A stretch of DNA of 64,000 nt from the NCBI GenBank assembly GCA_002634385.1, contig NSJL01000008.1:91642-155641 (forward strand), read 5' to 3'. Positions within the stretch are counted from its first letter, which is position 1. The number at the start of each line of letters is the position of its first letter. Shown here piece after piece: positions 25,499 through 33,919 of the stretch. The notes beneath the pieces are model-generated. The model ran no database searches and had not been told where the DNA came from. It worked only from the letters and a program-made list of their open reading frames with translations. The stretch comes from Nitrospira sp. (GTDB lineage Bacteria; Nitrospirota; Thermodesulfovibrionia; Thermodesulfovibrionales; Dissulfurispiraceae). Position numbers and translations under genes: made by a program.

Positions 25499-26476
25499 TT
25501 AAAGCTCTGCAGTAATCTTTTCTATCTCTTTCTTGATGATGGTTTCCGCGACCTCGGGAACGATCTTCCCAATGGCGGCATGGATTTCGCCGCGCAGAGA
25601 GTGCAGCATTTCCTTCAGCAGCTCACGGGTGACCCTCTCCACAATGCCCGGGGCACAATCGGCGAGCACCCGCTCTGCCGCTTCCCGGATTGCAGGGGAA
25701 AGCACCGGAACCACCTCGCTGGACAGCACCTCGGAAATCCTCTTCTCCACGGTTTCCCGGACGCTTTCTGAAACCTCCCGCTGCGAGGGAGCCGTATAGA
25801 GCGGAGAAATCTCTTCGGGGTGCGCGGACCTCTCTTCGACCCGCATCGCATCCTGCAGCTCCGCCTCGAAGGAGGTCCCTTCCGACAGGAGTGCGACTTT
25901 CGCCTCATATTCCTCGTCGGTGAATCCCTGCCCGGTATCTCCCTCAGGAGAGACAGTGATATCCTTGATATCCTCCCATACCAGGGAATCACTTCCCGGA
26001 AGGGCTTCCCCCGCTACGGCAAAAGGGGTTTCAGGGAGTTCCGCAGGTGATTCGAAGGATACCGCTTCCTCCTCGACCTCTTCAGGCTCGTGGGAGAGAG
26101 CAGGAGCAGCACTGACAAGCAGGGATTTCACCTTGCTGATCAATTCCTGCGATTCGAAGGGTTTGATGATGAAGTCATCCGCGCCTACCGCTTTGGCATA
26201 CTCTTCATCAAAAGGCTCGAAGGCCCCCGCCAGAAGAATGACCGGGATATTCGCCGTGGCGAATTCACCCTTGATCCTCTCGCAAAGCTGGTAACCGTTC
26301 AGCTTCGGCATCTCTATATCGGCAAGCACGATATCAGGGTGGAAGGTCCCGAGCATCTCGAGAGCCAGTTCTCCATCGTTCACCGCCTTTATCTCGAAAT
26401 CTTCGTGAACAAGGACCAGTTCCACCACTTTCTGGATGGTAAGACTGTCGTCCGCCAGCAACAATTTATTCGCCAT
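25499..26476 (-). CDS. Response regulator with long acidic and helical C-terminal region
   Basis: A 325-residue protein. The N-terminal receiver (about 1-120) has the phospho-Asp in PDIVLADIEMPKLNGYQ and the Lys in DFIIKPFESQE. A disordered Glu- and Pro-rich linker (about 125-235) and a predicted amphipathic helical region (VEKRISEVLSSEVVPVLSP ... VAETIIKKEIEKITAEL) follow. No DNA-binding or enzymatic output domain is recognisable. Repeating E-V-I helices recall segments in gliding or polarity-type response regulators, but that is weak. Placed upstream of valS; function unknown. Confidence 0.88.
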   Translation of the reverse strand: MANKLLLADDSLTIQKVVELVLVHEDFEIKAVNDGELALEMLGTFHPDIVLADIEMPKLNGYQLCERIKGEFATANIPVILLAGAFEPFDEEYAKAVGADDFIIKPFESQELISKVKSLLVSAAPALSHEPEEVEEEAVSFESPAELPETPFAVAGEALPGSDSLVWEDIKDITVSPEGDTGQGFTDEEYEAKVALLSEGTSFEAELQDAMRVEERSAHPEEISPLYTAPSQREVSESVRETVEKRISEVLSSEVVPVLSPAIREAAERVLADCAPGIVERVTRELLKEMLHSLRGEIHAAIGKIVPEVAETIIKKEIEKITAEL

Positions 26477-26544
26477 GATGTTGTTTATCCTTGCTTATTT
26501 GCCTGTTTACCGTCCCCAAATTGTAGAGGTACGGGAGACTTTTG

Positions 26545-26916
26545 TCAAGATTTTTTCTTGCTCCGGTAATCCTCGACCGCCTTCCTGAGAGCATCGGCGC
26601 CGAGATTGGAGCAATGCATCTTCTGGGGCGGCAGCCCCCCCAGTTCCTGTGCAACCGCCTCTTTCGAGATGCTCAGTGCCTCGTCCAGGGTCTTTCCCTT
26701 GATCATTTCGGTGATCATGCTGCTCACTGCAATGGCGGCCCCGCATCCGAAGGTCCTGAACTTCGCGTCCACGATCCTGTCGTTCTCCACCTTGATGAAG
26801 AGCTGCATGGCGTCTCCGCAGGTCGGATTGCCTTCCATTCCTACGCCGTCCGCATCGGGCATCTCCCCCACATTCCGGGGGTTCATGAAATGGTCCATCA
26901 CCTTCTCAGAGTACAT
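26545..26916 (-). CDS. iscU: IscU/NifU-type Fe-S cluster scaffold
   Basis: A 123-residue scaffold on which 2Fe-2S clusters are built. The three ligand cysteines are present: GNPTCGDAM, RTFGCGAAIAVSS and KMHCSNLGADAL. HscA-recognition-like LPPQKMHC is present (LPPVK in E. coli). It follows the iscS-like gene by 60 bases in the rrf2 operon. AGGAGG lies just before the ATG. Confidence 0.95.
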   Translation of the reverse strand: MYSEKVMDHFMNPRNVGEMPDADGVGMEGNPTCGDAMQLFIKVENDRIVDAKFRTFGCGAAIAVSSMITEMIKGKTLDEALSISKEAVAQELGGLPPQKMHCSNLGADALRKAVEDYRSKKKS

Positions 26917-26976
26917 TATCGTTCCTCCTCTCCTTCCGAAACAGTTTCCGCAGGTTCATTCCGACCCGCTTCAGCT

Positions 26977-28173
26977 TCAGCCCGTGTAGCACTTTTCCCC
27001 TTCGCCGCCTTCCCCCCACCCCTTCGCAAAGGGCGACATCATTCTCAGCTTCTGGATCACCTCGACGAAGACCGCAAGGAAGTATTCCACATCCTCCACG
27101 GTATTCTCTTTCCCGAGGCTGAACACGATGGAACCCTGGGCCAGGGCGGTCGGAACGCCGAGGGACAGCAGCACGGGAGAAGACTTCAGCGCTTTGGACG
27201 AGCAGGCGGAACCGCTCGCCGCATAGATCCCCTTCATGGAGAGCATAAGCAGCATCGCCTCCCCCTCGATAAACTCCACCACGAAGCTCGCATGATGCGG
27301 GAGCCTCTTTTCCGGATGGCCGGTGAGATATACGTTGGGAAGGCGCAGGGTTCCCTGGATGATCCTGTCGCGCAGGCTTCTACAGTGCTCTATACGGTCT
27401 TGCAGCTCTTCCGCGGCAAAAACCGCGGCTTTCCCCATTCCCACGATTGCAGGCACATTCTCCGTACCCGCCCTTCTGCCCCCTTCCTGTATCCCCCCAT
27501 AGATGAGGGGGACAACCCGGAGCCCCTCCCTGATATAGAGGGCGCCCGCTCCTTTCGGCCCGTAAAACTGATGGGCGGCCATGCTCATCAGGTCGACCCC
27601 CAGCTCCTTTACATCCACCGGGATATTCCCCACGGCGGCCACCGCATCCGTATGCAGCACGATATTCCGCTCCCGTGCGAGGGCGGCAACCTCTCTGACG
27701 GGCTCAATCGTACCGATCTCGCTGCTGGCAAGGGCAAGGGAAATCACCACCGTTTCCCTGGTGATCGATGCCTTCAGTACCTCCGGGTCGACCATGCCAT
27801 GCTGGTCGACGGGGAGATAGGTCACCACGAAACCACTCTTCTCGAGAAAGCGGGCGGCGTTGAGAATGGAATGGTGTTCTACCTTGGAGACGATAATATG
27901 CTTTCCCTGGTTCTGCTTTGCCAGGGCGACCCCCCTGAGGGCGAAGTTATTCGCCTCCGCTCCGCTCGAAGTGAAGACAATCGTGGAAGGCTTTGCATTG
28001 ATAAGGGCAGCAACTTCCGCCCGTGCCCCCTCGATGGCGTCCCGTGCCTGCATCCCGAGATCGTACACGCTGAGGGGATTCCCGAAGTTCTCCTTGAAGT
28101 ACGGCATCATCGCGTCCAGCACCTCGGGGCGCAGGGGATTGGTGGCTACATGGTCAAAATAGCATTTCCTCAT
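26977..28173 (-). CDS. IscS/NifS-family protein lacking the PLP-binding lysine
   Basis: Fold-type I cysteine desulfurase homologue, 398 residues. Retained: H100 in KVEHHSIL (PLP stacking), D176 in LHTDAV, the mobile active loop SGSACSS with C324, and the C-terminal LRMMSPF. Missing: the Schiff-base lysine. The motif normally read as GHK-x-YGPKG is AAHQFYGPKG, so Gln (Q202) replaces Lys; the conserved Gln three residues after D176 is Ala (A179). The codon at Q202 is an unambiguous CAG. The protein closely resembles, from memory, Archaeoglobus fulgidus IscS, which has Asn-Asp at this place and was reported to lack desulfurase activity. Likely a structural partner or cluster ligand donor for IscU. 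Confidence 0.85.
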   Translation of the reverse strand: MRKCYFDHVATNPLRPEVLDAMMPYFKENFGNPLSVYDLGMQARDAIEGARAEVAALINAKPSTIVFTSSGAEANNFALRGVALAKQNQGKHIIVSKVEHHSILNAARFLEKSGFVVTYLPVDQHGMVDPEVLKASITRETVVISLALASSEIGTIEPVREVAALARERNIVLHTDAVAAVGNIPVDVKELGVDLMSMAAHQFYGPKGAGALYIREGLRVVPLIYGGIQEGGRRAGTENVPAIVGMGKAAVFAAEELQDRIEHCRSLRDRIIQGTLRLPNVYLTGHPEKRLPHHASFVVEFIEGEAMLLMLSMKGIYAASGSACSSKALKSSPVLLSLGVPTALAQGSIVFSLGKENTVEDVEYFLAVFVEVIQKLRMMSPFAKGWGEGGEGEKCYTG

Positions 28174-28216
28174 ACATTCTCCTCTTCAAAAACAGGGATC
28201 CGACTGTCAACCGTTG

Positions 28217-28468
28217 TTACGCAACGGTCTTTCTTACATAAAACTTATAGAAATCCTCGTCCTCGTCCATACCGATAAACTCGTTCCCCGTCTTCTCGCA
28301 CCATTGGGGAATATCCTCGAGTGCGCCGTCGTAATCGGTGAGGATCTCGAGCACCTGTCCTCTTTCGAGCTCCTTGATCATCTCGTCGAGCTTGAGGAGG
28401 TGCATGGGGCACATCATATAAACAATATCCGCCGTCACATCGGCCTTTATCCCCTGAACAAACTTCAT
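28217..28468 (-). CDS. TusA/SirA-like small sulfur-transfer protein
   Basis: An 83-residue protein with the TusA-type motif CPMHLLKLDE near residue 20 (classic CPxP replaced by CPMH). The rest fits the TusA two-layer fold: ERGQVLEILTDYDGALEDIP and a short tail ending FYVRKTVA. TusA proteins carry sulfur as a persulfide. The ATG at 28468 overlaps the rrf2 TGA (ATGA), so the two are translationally coupled. It sits just before the lysine-less IscS, so it may deliver sulfur to the scaffold in place of a desulfurase, which is inference. Confidence 0.85.
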   Translation of the reverse strand: MKFVQGIKADVTADIVYMMCPMHLLKLDEMIKELERGQVLEILTDYDGALEDIPQWCEKTGNEFIGMDEDEDFYKFYVRKTVA

Positions 28469-28938
28469 GAAGGAACCTTGATCAGATTTTTTTTCCCTCC
28501 CGTCGGCGGGATATTCCTCTTTCCCTTCAGGAAGTCCCCTTCGAGGAGGTTTTGGAGAGTAATGGTCTGCAGAAAGGCCTCGATTTGCTCTCCAAGGGCT
28601 TTCCACAAAAGGTGGGTAACGCAATTATCGGCTCTGACACACCCCTCATCGGGATCGAGACACGAAGTGATGGCTACCGGTCCCTCGAGCTCATCGAGAA
28701 TTGCGGCGATGCTGATCTTTTCAGGAGGTCCGCTTAAAAGGTATCCGCCCCCCGGGCCCTTGACACTCCTGATAAGCCCTCCCTTCCTGAGCTTGTTAAG
28801 GATCTGCTCGAGGTAGGCTACGGAAACTTCCTGTTTTTCGGATATTTCCTTGATCGTCACCGGCTTCTCGGGATATCCCCGGGCGATCTCATACATGGCC
28901 CTTACGCCGTACTGGCCCTTTGTCGACAGTTTCAGCAT
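28465..28938 (-). CDS. Rrf2/IscR-family Fe-S responsive regulator
   Basis: A 157-residue winged-helix repressor. The N-terminus MLKLSTKGQYGVRAMYEIA, the recognition region SVAYLEQILNKLRKGGLIRS and the wing GPGGGYLLSG are typical. Three cysteines in CLDPDEGC-VRADNC (spacing 6 and 5) resemble the 2Fe-2S ligands of IscR (5 and 5). The C-terminal 30 residues (NIPPTGGKKNLIKVPS) extend past the usual end. First gene of the tusA-iscS-iscU operon and probably its autoregulator. Confidence 0.93.
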   Translation of the reverse strand: MLKLSTKGQYGVRAMYEIARGYPEKPVTIKEISEKQEVSVAYLEQILNKLRKGGLIRSVKGPGGGYLLSGPPEKISIAAILDELEGPVAITSCLDPDEGCVRADNCVTHLLWKALGEQIEAFLQTITLQNLLEGDFLKGKRNIPPTGGKKNLIKVPS

Positions 28939-28950
28939 GCATTTATGCTA

Positions 28951-28980
28951 TAAAACCTTACTATTTTTGTCAAGTATTAT
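28951..28980 (-). promoter_or_regulatory. Promoter and probable Rrf2 operator of the Fe-S operon
   Basis: Minus-strand sequence ATACTTGACAAAAATAGTAA then GGTTTTATA. TTGACA (28974-28969) is a consensus -35; TATAGC or TAGCAT downstream can serve as -10. The half-site ATACTTGAC matches the left arm of the IscR type 1 site; the right arm AGTAAGG is a looser match. Just upstream of rrf2, consistent with autoregulation. Confidence 0.55.
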
Positions 28981-29402
28981 TTGAGCGTCGGTTCCGCTGA
29001 AAAGCGGATGCTTTAGAAAGCCCGCCGATGAGGGGAAGGCAGCAGGGGGGAAAAGCGATATCGAGAGCATTTCGTTGCGTCTCTCAGCGAAACGAAACGG
29101 CCACCCGGCAATTGTCTGAATAGGCAGCCTTAGGTATGGGGCAAGGGGGCACCCTCTTTCTTTGCGAGTGAATTCCTCCCTGTTCTCAGGGGAAATACTG
29201 ATCGTGATATCTCCCCCTCTCCCCTTCATGCATACAAGGGGGACAGGACGTTACCTGTCCCCTCCGATATCCCAGACACTCGCGGCAGACAAGAGGATAC
29301 CCCCCTGCCCCCGTACATACTCCGTTTCAGAATCCGTCACTCAGGGAGAAAGCCGGAGTTCCTCTACTCCGTCACCCCGGAGAGAGTCAGAATCCCTCAA
29401 AG

Positions 29403-29483
29403 CCGTCACCCCGGCGAAAGCCGGGGTCCAGTTCCTTATTCAAAGGACTGGATCCCGGCTCAGAGGATCCGCCGGGATGACGG
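29403..29483. repeat. Dispersed inverted-repeat element (CCGTCACCCCGGCGAAAGCC type)
   Basis: CCGTCACCCCGGCGAAAGCC at the left and CCGCCGGGATGACGG at the right are inverted copies, with CCAGT...ACTGG nested inside. The pattern matches the widespread GTCATTCCCGCGAAAGCGGG-type element found between genes in many proteobacterial and Nitrospirota genomes. A one-ended fragment of the same type is at 44137-44165. Confidence 0.75.
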
Positions 29484-30024
29484 CAGAAGAAAAGAGAGGG
29501 GAGAGGGACCCCCTCTTTCTCTCTCCCCCGAAAGGAATGCGTGTGAAGTGAGTCTGAGGGATGAAGGAGAGGGGAGGAGGGGAGTTCTGAGCGGACCTTA
29601 GCTCTTGTTCGTCTCCTCTCTTCGTGAAACGGAGTGGCCACCACAGTGCATGCCAGAACGATGGAGGAAAAGAGGGGTCCCCGAAACAGTCGTAAGACTT
29701 TTCGGGGCGGAGAAGGCGAGTTTGCGCTGTGGTAACGGAGTGAGCGGTAGAGAGGCAGAACAAGAGGTCGGGGAGCGAAGGACTTCACGACTCCCCTGAG
29801 ACGGAGAGCAGGAGTCAGGGGTGAGTCTCCCCGGAGGATACGAGCATCAGAATCAACTATCCGCGAGAGAATACGGTGATCCTGTCGCATTGCAAGGACA
29901 TCGAATCCCCCTGCCCCGACCCCTCCCCCGAAAGAGAGCGCAGTGGTTCTTTGGTCTTTTCATGCCCTCGCGAAAGAGAGCGCATTAGCAGAGCAATAGG
30001 GGAAGTAAGACGGGCGAGGGTAAG

Positions 30025-30810
30025 TTATTGCAGGAAAAAGCCGCTTCTGAGGGGGATCACATAGTATCCGGGGGAGACCTTGTACATGGTAAGGAACGGA
30101 AGCAGTCCGCCGCTGTCCTCGAAAGACGCATCAGGCATGATTTCCAGTACCGCATCGGGAGCAGCACCCGCAAAGCTTCCCTTTACCCGTGCGTAGATAC
30201 CCTTTCCCTCCATTACCAGAGAATGGACCGTCAGGGAATTCCGCGCAAGAACAAGGGCACAGCGTACCGTATGGAAGACCTCGAAGGGAACGCTCACCCC
30301 CATGAAAGAACCCTTCTCCATCCGGGCCTTCTGCAGGGAGAAAGTAAGCTCTCCCCGCTCCGCTTCGAGGGAAAGCTTCCCCGACAGAGCACCCCGGCCT
30401 TTCAAACCTGCGACAGCAAAAAAGGGAACCGCTGCCATATCGGCCCCTTCGAGGGCTAGGTGGACCTGTCTTCGGGCACCCAGCAGTTCCGCCCTCCCCG
30501 TCGCTTTTCCTCCGCCGCTCTCCGCCTCGAAGGAGATGGGGAGCTTCAGTCGGAAGAGGGAGAGGATATGAACGGCTCCCCTCAGGTTCTCCATGGAGAA
30601 GACAGGGGTCTCCCCTCTCCTGAGAACAACGGAACGGCACTGAAAGGTGTACAGCAGTCCCTTCCTGAACCCGGAAATCTCAAGGGTAAAGCCTCCGCCG
30701 TTAACCGATCGCTCCAATTTTTCCACAAGAGCCTCCTCGGGCAGGGCAATCGACCATATTCCCAGGGCGAAGAGGAGAAGACCGGCAGCAATGGAGAGAA
30801 ACAGTTTCAT
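30025..30810 (-). CDS. gspN: GspN-like type II secretion protein
   Basis: Last gene of the type II secretion operon, 261 residues. One N-terminal membrane helix (MKLFLSIAAGLLLFALGIWS) is followed by a periplasmic beta-rich domain with the AsmA-like repeated pattern typical of GspN. GspN is an accessory inner-membrane part present in a subset of systems. The ATG at 30810 overlaps the gspM stop (ATGA). Identity rests on fold and position more than on motifs. Confidence 0.75.
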   Translation of the reverse strand: MKLFLSIAAGLLLFALGIWSIALPEEALVEKLERSVNGGGFTLEISGFRKGLLYTFQCRSVVLRRGETPVFSMENLRGAVHILSLFRLKLPISFEAESGGGKATGRAELLGARRQVHLALEGADMAAVPFFAVAGLKGRGALSGKLSLEAERGELTFSLQKARMEKGSFMGVSVPFEVFHTVRCALVLARNSLTVHSLVMEGKGIYARVKGSFAGAAPDAVLEIMPDASFEDSGGLLPFLTMYKVSPGYYVIPLRSGFFLQ

Positions 30811-31307
30811 TTCGGCCGTATGAGGGCAAGGGTCAAGGTAACATCCAGCCGGGCGGCGCTGTCGAAAGAAGTTTTGACGGAACTCTTCCGAAGGGAGAGG
30901 AGCAGGGGGGCGTTTTCGATCCGGTAGAAAAGGTTTACCATCTCGTTCATATCCAGCTTTTCCACCCGGATTTCTGCCTCCTCCTCCATCATCTCTCCCA
31001 CTTCCCTCGTACCGGTCTGCTTCACCGACTTGATTTTCTGCTTCAGCCCGAGGGGCCGGAATACTTCGTCCACCGCCTGGAGGATCCCCCGTACCGGGGT
31101 GACGGATGTCTTCCCTTCGACCCTCGCCACTCTCTCCCGCAGTTGCTTCACTTCCTCCCCGACTACCGCAAGCTCCTTCTGACGTTCGCGCAGGGACTTC
31201 AGTTCCCTCTTGGCAGAGAGAGAGAAATTCAGGAGGAGAACGCAGAAGAGCAGGACGGCTCCGATACCCGCACCCACCAATACTCTCTTGTCGGGCCTTC
31301 TCATCAT
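30807..31307 (-). CDS. gspM: GspM-like type II secretion inner-membrane protein
   Basis: A 166-residue bitopic protein. The membrane helix VGAGIGAVLLFCVLLLNFSL is followed by a coiled coil (LKSLRERQKELAVVGEEVKQ) and a ferredoxin-like periplasmic domain. GspM pairs with GspL in the inner-membrane platform. Starts at the ATG at 31307 overlapping the gspL stop (ATGA) and overlaps gspN in turn, so the order L-M-N is translationally coupled. Confidence 0.8.
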   Translation of the reverse strand: MMRRPDKRVLVGAGIGAVLLFCVLLLNFSLSAKRELKSLRERQKELAVVGEEVKQLRERVARVEGKTSVTPVRGILQAVDEVFRPLGLKQKIKSVKQTGTREVGEMMEEEAEIRVEKLDMNEMVNLFYRIENAPLLLSLRKSSVKTSFDSAARLDVTLTLALIRPK

Positions 31308-32383
31308 TGTTTCTTCCCCAGGGCGGAGAGGGTAAAGGCGGTCCGGTCCTGTGCAAGGGTCTTCGTATCGGAGATCCGCACCCCCCGCAGTCTCTTTTCG
31401 AGGTCCGCCTTCAGGAGCTGCACATCGCTCAGGGAGGGGCACTCTCCCTTCAGCACAATCCTTTCCCTGTCCATGGTGATTTCCTGGAAGGCGACCCCCT
31501 GCCGGCTGACAGCGGATAGATCGAGCAAGAGAGAAAGGGGGGCAATCCCGACAAGGTACTCCTCCTTTTCCCGCAGTTCCTTTAAATGCGCCTTTGCCTG
31601 GTACAGCTCGCTGCTCACTTTCGTGTCCCGGGGGAAAAGAGCCGCATAGGTCTTCCGGATATCGGCCTTTACCGAGGCGATCTCTCTCTTCGTCACCGTT
31701 ATGGTGAACGTCATGAAGGCAAGATAGGCGGACAGCAGCAGGATGGAAAGCACCGCCGTGAGGCGCAGGGTCTTCTTCAGGCGGTCGGCGGGGATGGTGC
31801 AGGCGAACTCGTCCCGGGCAAGATTGATAGCAGGGGTCTCCATCTCCCGCGCCGCGGCGCGGAGGCGTTCCTCCTCTGTCAGCGGAACGGGATCGAGGAG
31901 CAGGCGGGCCAGATCTTCTTCTCCTCCGGACGAGGAGAGAAACGAGGAAAGGTCCAGGGAGAGAATCGCTTTCGGCTGTATCCCGCATGTCCGTATCGCT
32001 TCCACGAGGGGGCGCAGCGACTCCTTTGATGCGTATGCCACCCCGACCCGGTACTGCCCGTTGCTCTCTCGTATCGAAAAGATATCGAACACCACGCCCG
32101 CAGCCCCGCCGAGGACAAGGGTATCGAGCTCAAAGGGGAGGATCTCCCGTATATGTTCCCTGTCGGAAAAAGGGAACTCCAGGAACCTGCAATTCAGGAG
32201 GCGCAGGGGGATGCCGAGGTACACCTCGCCGTTGGTGTCGGGGGGAAGAGCGGGACAGGAGGGGGATCCTCCCGGTGCGGAGACCGGAAAGGACTCTTTC
32301 ACCGTACAGGAGGTGCCGTTCTTTTCCACGAGGAAGGCGGTCAGGGTATCCTGCTCCATTGCGAAAAAGAGTGCTCTTTTCAT
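31304..32383 (-). CDS. gspL: GspL-like type II secretion protein with actin-like cytoplasmic domain
   Basis: A 359-residue inner-membrane platform protein. The N-terminal cytoplasmic part (about 1-220) is an actin-like fold without ATPase motifs (PFELDTLVLGGAAGVVFDIF). A membrane helix (LTAVLSILLLSAYLAFMTF, about 225-245) and a periplasmic coiled-coil/ferredoxin-like domain follow. It binds GspE in the cytoplasm and GspM in the membrane. Starts 10 bases after gspK at the ATG at 32383; a longer frame reaching back into gspK is ignored. Confidence 0.85.
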   Translation of the reverse strand: MKRALFFAMEQDTLTAFLVEKNGTSCTVKESFPVSAPGGSPSCPALPPDTNGEVYLGIPLRLLNCRFLEFPFSDREHIREILPFELDTLVLGGAAGVVFDIFSIRESNGQYRVGVAYASKESLRPLVEAIRTCGIQPKAILSLDLSSFLSSSGGEEDLARLLLDPVPLTEEERLRAAAREMETPAINLARDEFACTIPADRLKKTLRLTAVLSILLLSAYLAFMTFTITVTKREIASVKADIRKTYAALFPRDTKVSSELYQAKAHLKELREKEEYLVGIAPLSLLLDLSAVSRQGVAFQEITMDRERIVLKGECPSLSDVQLLKADLEKRLRGVRISDTKTLAQDRTAFTLSALGKKQ

Positions 32384-32393
32384 GCCGCCTGCC

Positions 32394-33299
32394 TCATCTC
32401 TCCTTCCAGTATTTGACCACCGGCCTGTTGCCCGACATCTCGAGAACGCACTGGATGATGTTCCTGATGCCGCCCGATGCCGCAGTAGAGAGCACACTGA
32501 AAGCGCTGCCCTTCACCGTGATGCGCCCCATCAGCGACGTACCCACCGTCTCGAAACCTGCGACCTTCATAATATTTTCGGTCTTTTCGAAGGGGGTATG
32601 CCCCCTGTACTGCACAATTCTCCCGGCCATTTCCCGGTCGATGGATTCGGAGAGGGACATGAGGACGGGGACAGCGGCGCCGTTAATATTGATCAGGCCG
32701 TTGCCGTATATTGTAACATACGGCAGCAGCGCTTCGTAGCTCTTCCTGTCGATCCCCGGGACCAGGAGCAACTCGTCCACGCTGTCGAGGAAACCGTTTT
32801 TCGCCTTTCCCTCGGAATCCCGCCTTCGCGGTTCGGTATCAGGATCGATCCAGTCGGCAAGCCCGTCAGCGATGGCGGGATCGATCTCCAGGGCTTCGAG
32901 GAGGCGCACAAGGGACTGGTACGCGTTCTCATTAAGCAGGCCGTTGGAGTACATGAGCGTATTCAGATTAAACTTTGCATTTTCGTCCTCGATCCTGATG
33001 ACGGCGGATCCGTTAAAACCCCGCACCGGCTCCGTGGCGGGGAATTCAAGGACCCCGGGATAGGTGTACGAGAGCCTGTTGTTCGTATCGGAGATCATCT
33101 CCGCCGCCAGGTTGATCACCGATTTTCCCAGCAGGGAGAGCCTCTGCGCGGTCTGCCAGTTATGCAGCGAGCTGGTGCTGATATAGACGCCATAGGAGAA
33201 CTCCACCACCATCGCGGTGAGCACGGCGACCACCAGGAGCGTCAAAACGAGGGCCATGCCGTGCATATCGGAGAGAGGCGAAAAGAGACGGTTTCTCAC
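32394..33299 (-). CDS. gspK: GspK, minor pseudopilin of the type II secretion tip
   Basis: A 301-residue large minor pseudopilin. The N-terminal hydrophobic helix MALVLTLLVVAVLTAMVVEF is followed by the GspK alpha-domain with helix-hairpin-helix-like segments (LDSVDELLLVPGIDRKSYEA and NINGAAVPVLMSL). With GspI and GspJ it caps the pseudopilus. The cleavage-site residues before the helix read DMHG, giving the Gly expected by prepilin peptidase. GTG start overlapping the gspJ stop (GTGA). Confidence 0.9.
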   Translation of the reverse strand: MRNRLFSPLSDMHGMALVLTLLVVAVLTAMVVEFSYGVYISTSSLHNWQTAQRLSLLGKSVINLAAEMISDTNNRLSYTYPGVLEFPATEPVRGFNGSAVIRIEDENAKFNLNTLMYSNGLLNENAYQSLVRLLEALEIDPAIADGLADWIDPDTEPRRRDSEGKAKNGFLDSVDELLLVPGIDRKSYEALLPYVTIYGNGLININGAAVPVLMSLSESIDREMAGRIVQYRGHTPFEKTENIMKVAGFETVGTSLMGRITVKGSAFSVLSTAASGGIRNIIQCVLEMSGNRPVVKYWKER

Positions 33300-33919
33300 A
33301 GGACGCTCCCTATCTTCGGGCGTACCGTCTCGGACAGGGAGAGCTTTTTGTCCTTTATCATCACTGTCACCGTAATACGTATTTCTTCGGGGACTTTCCC
33401 GTTCTCTGCGGCATTCCAGGTCCTCACCCAGCCACCGCCCTCCCTGACCTCCACCGAAAAGGCCTCGATCTCTTCTATCAGCTCCATCCCCTTCTCCTCT
33501 CCCGGCTTCTCATGGGAAGAATACCTCTTTTTCAAGAGGGTCTTTTTCCCCTCCTGCTCTTCCACGTAATACGAAAGAGAGGACAATCCCGGAGCAAGGG
33601 GGGAGTGGGAGGAGAAGAGGAGGCGGGACGCCTGCTTTCCATACAGGTCCCTGTCTTCCACTTTGAACAGGGTATACTTGTTTCCCGTGCTGTATACAAG
33701 GGAGTCCAGCTCCCGCCTCATCATGTCCAGGGTCATCCTGCACTCCTGCATCTTCACCAGGGTGTCGTCCATTCCTTCCAGGGCCCGTTGAGAGAGGAAA
33801 AAGGTGCTGTAGAGGGCACCGAGGACGACGGACAGCAGGACCAGGGCAAGCAGTATTTCGATAAGGGTAAAGCCCCGTTCTCTGCAGGAGACGGGGTGCT
33901 CCGCAAAGAGAGTGCTCAT
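33296..33919 (-). CDS. gspJ: GspJ, minor pseudopilin
   Basis: A 207-residue minor pseudopilin with leader CRERGFTLIEILLALVLLSV: prepilin peptidase would cut after the Gly and methylate the Phe, and Glu+5 is present. The C-terminal beta-rich domain (MTLDMMRRELDSLVYS, FSVEVREGGGWVRTWN) fits GspJ. It overlaps gspI and gspK by four bases at each end. Confidence 0.92.
   Translation of the reverse strand: MSTLFAEHPVSCRERGFTLIEILLALVLLSVVLGALYSTFFLSQRALEGMDDTLVKMQECRMTLDMMRRELDSLVYSTGNKYTLFKVEDRDLYGKQASRLLFSSHSPLAPGLSSLSYYVEEQEGKKTLLKKRYSSHEKPGEEKGMELIEEIEAFSVEVREGGGWVRTWNAAENGKVPEEIRITVTVMIKDKKLSLSETVRPKIGSVL

Larger units (their letters stand above)
28939..30024. other. 1.1-kb non-coding region with degenerate dispersed repeats
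   Basis: No open frame here has coding character. The region holds the rrf2 promoter; a perfect GGGGACAGG/CCTGTCCCC hairpin near 29238-29259; tandem degraded copies of a CCGTCACCCC...GAGT unit (about 29335-29402); the inverted-repeat element at 29403-29483; and long purine-rich tracts such as GGAGAGGGGAGGAGGGGAG near 29570. It separates the Fe-S operon from the end of the type II secretion operon and looks like decayed mobile or repeat DNA. Confidence 0.7.

Noticed and set aside
29400..29890. Open frames of 107-167 codons in the repeat-rich region
   Set aside because: They are low-complexity translations of repeats (Ser, Pro, Arg and Phe rich) without ribosome sites or family features.
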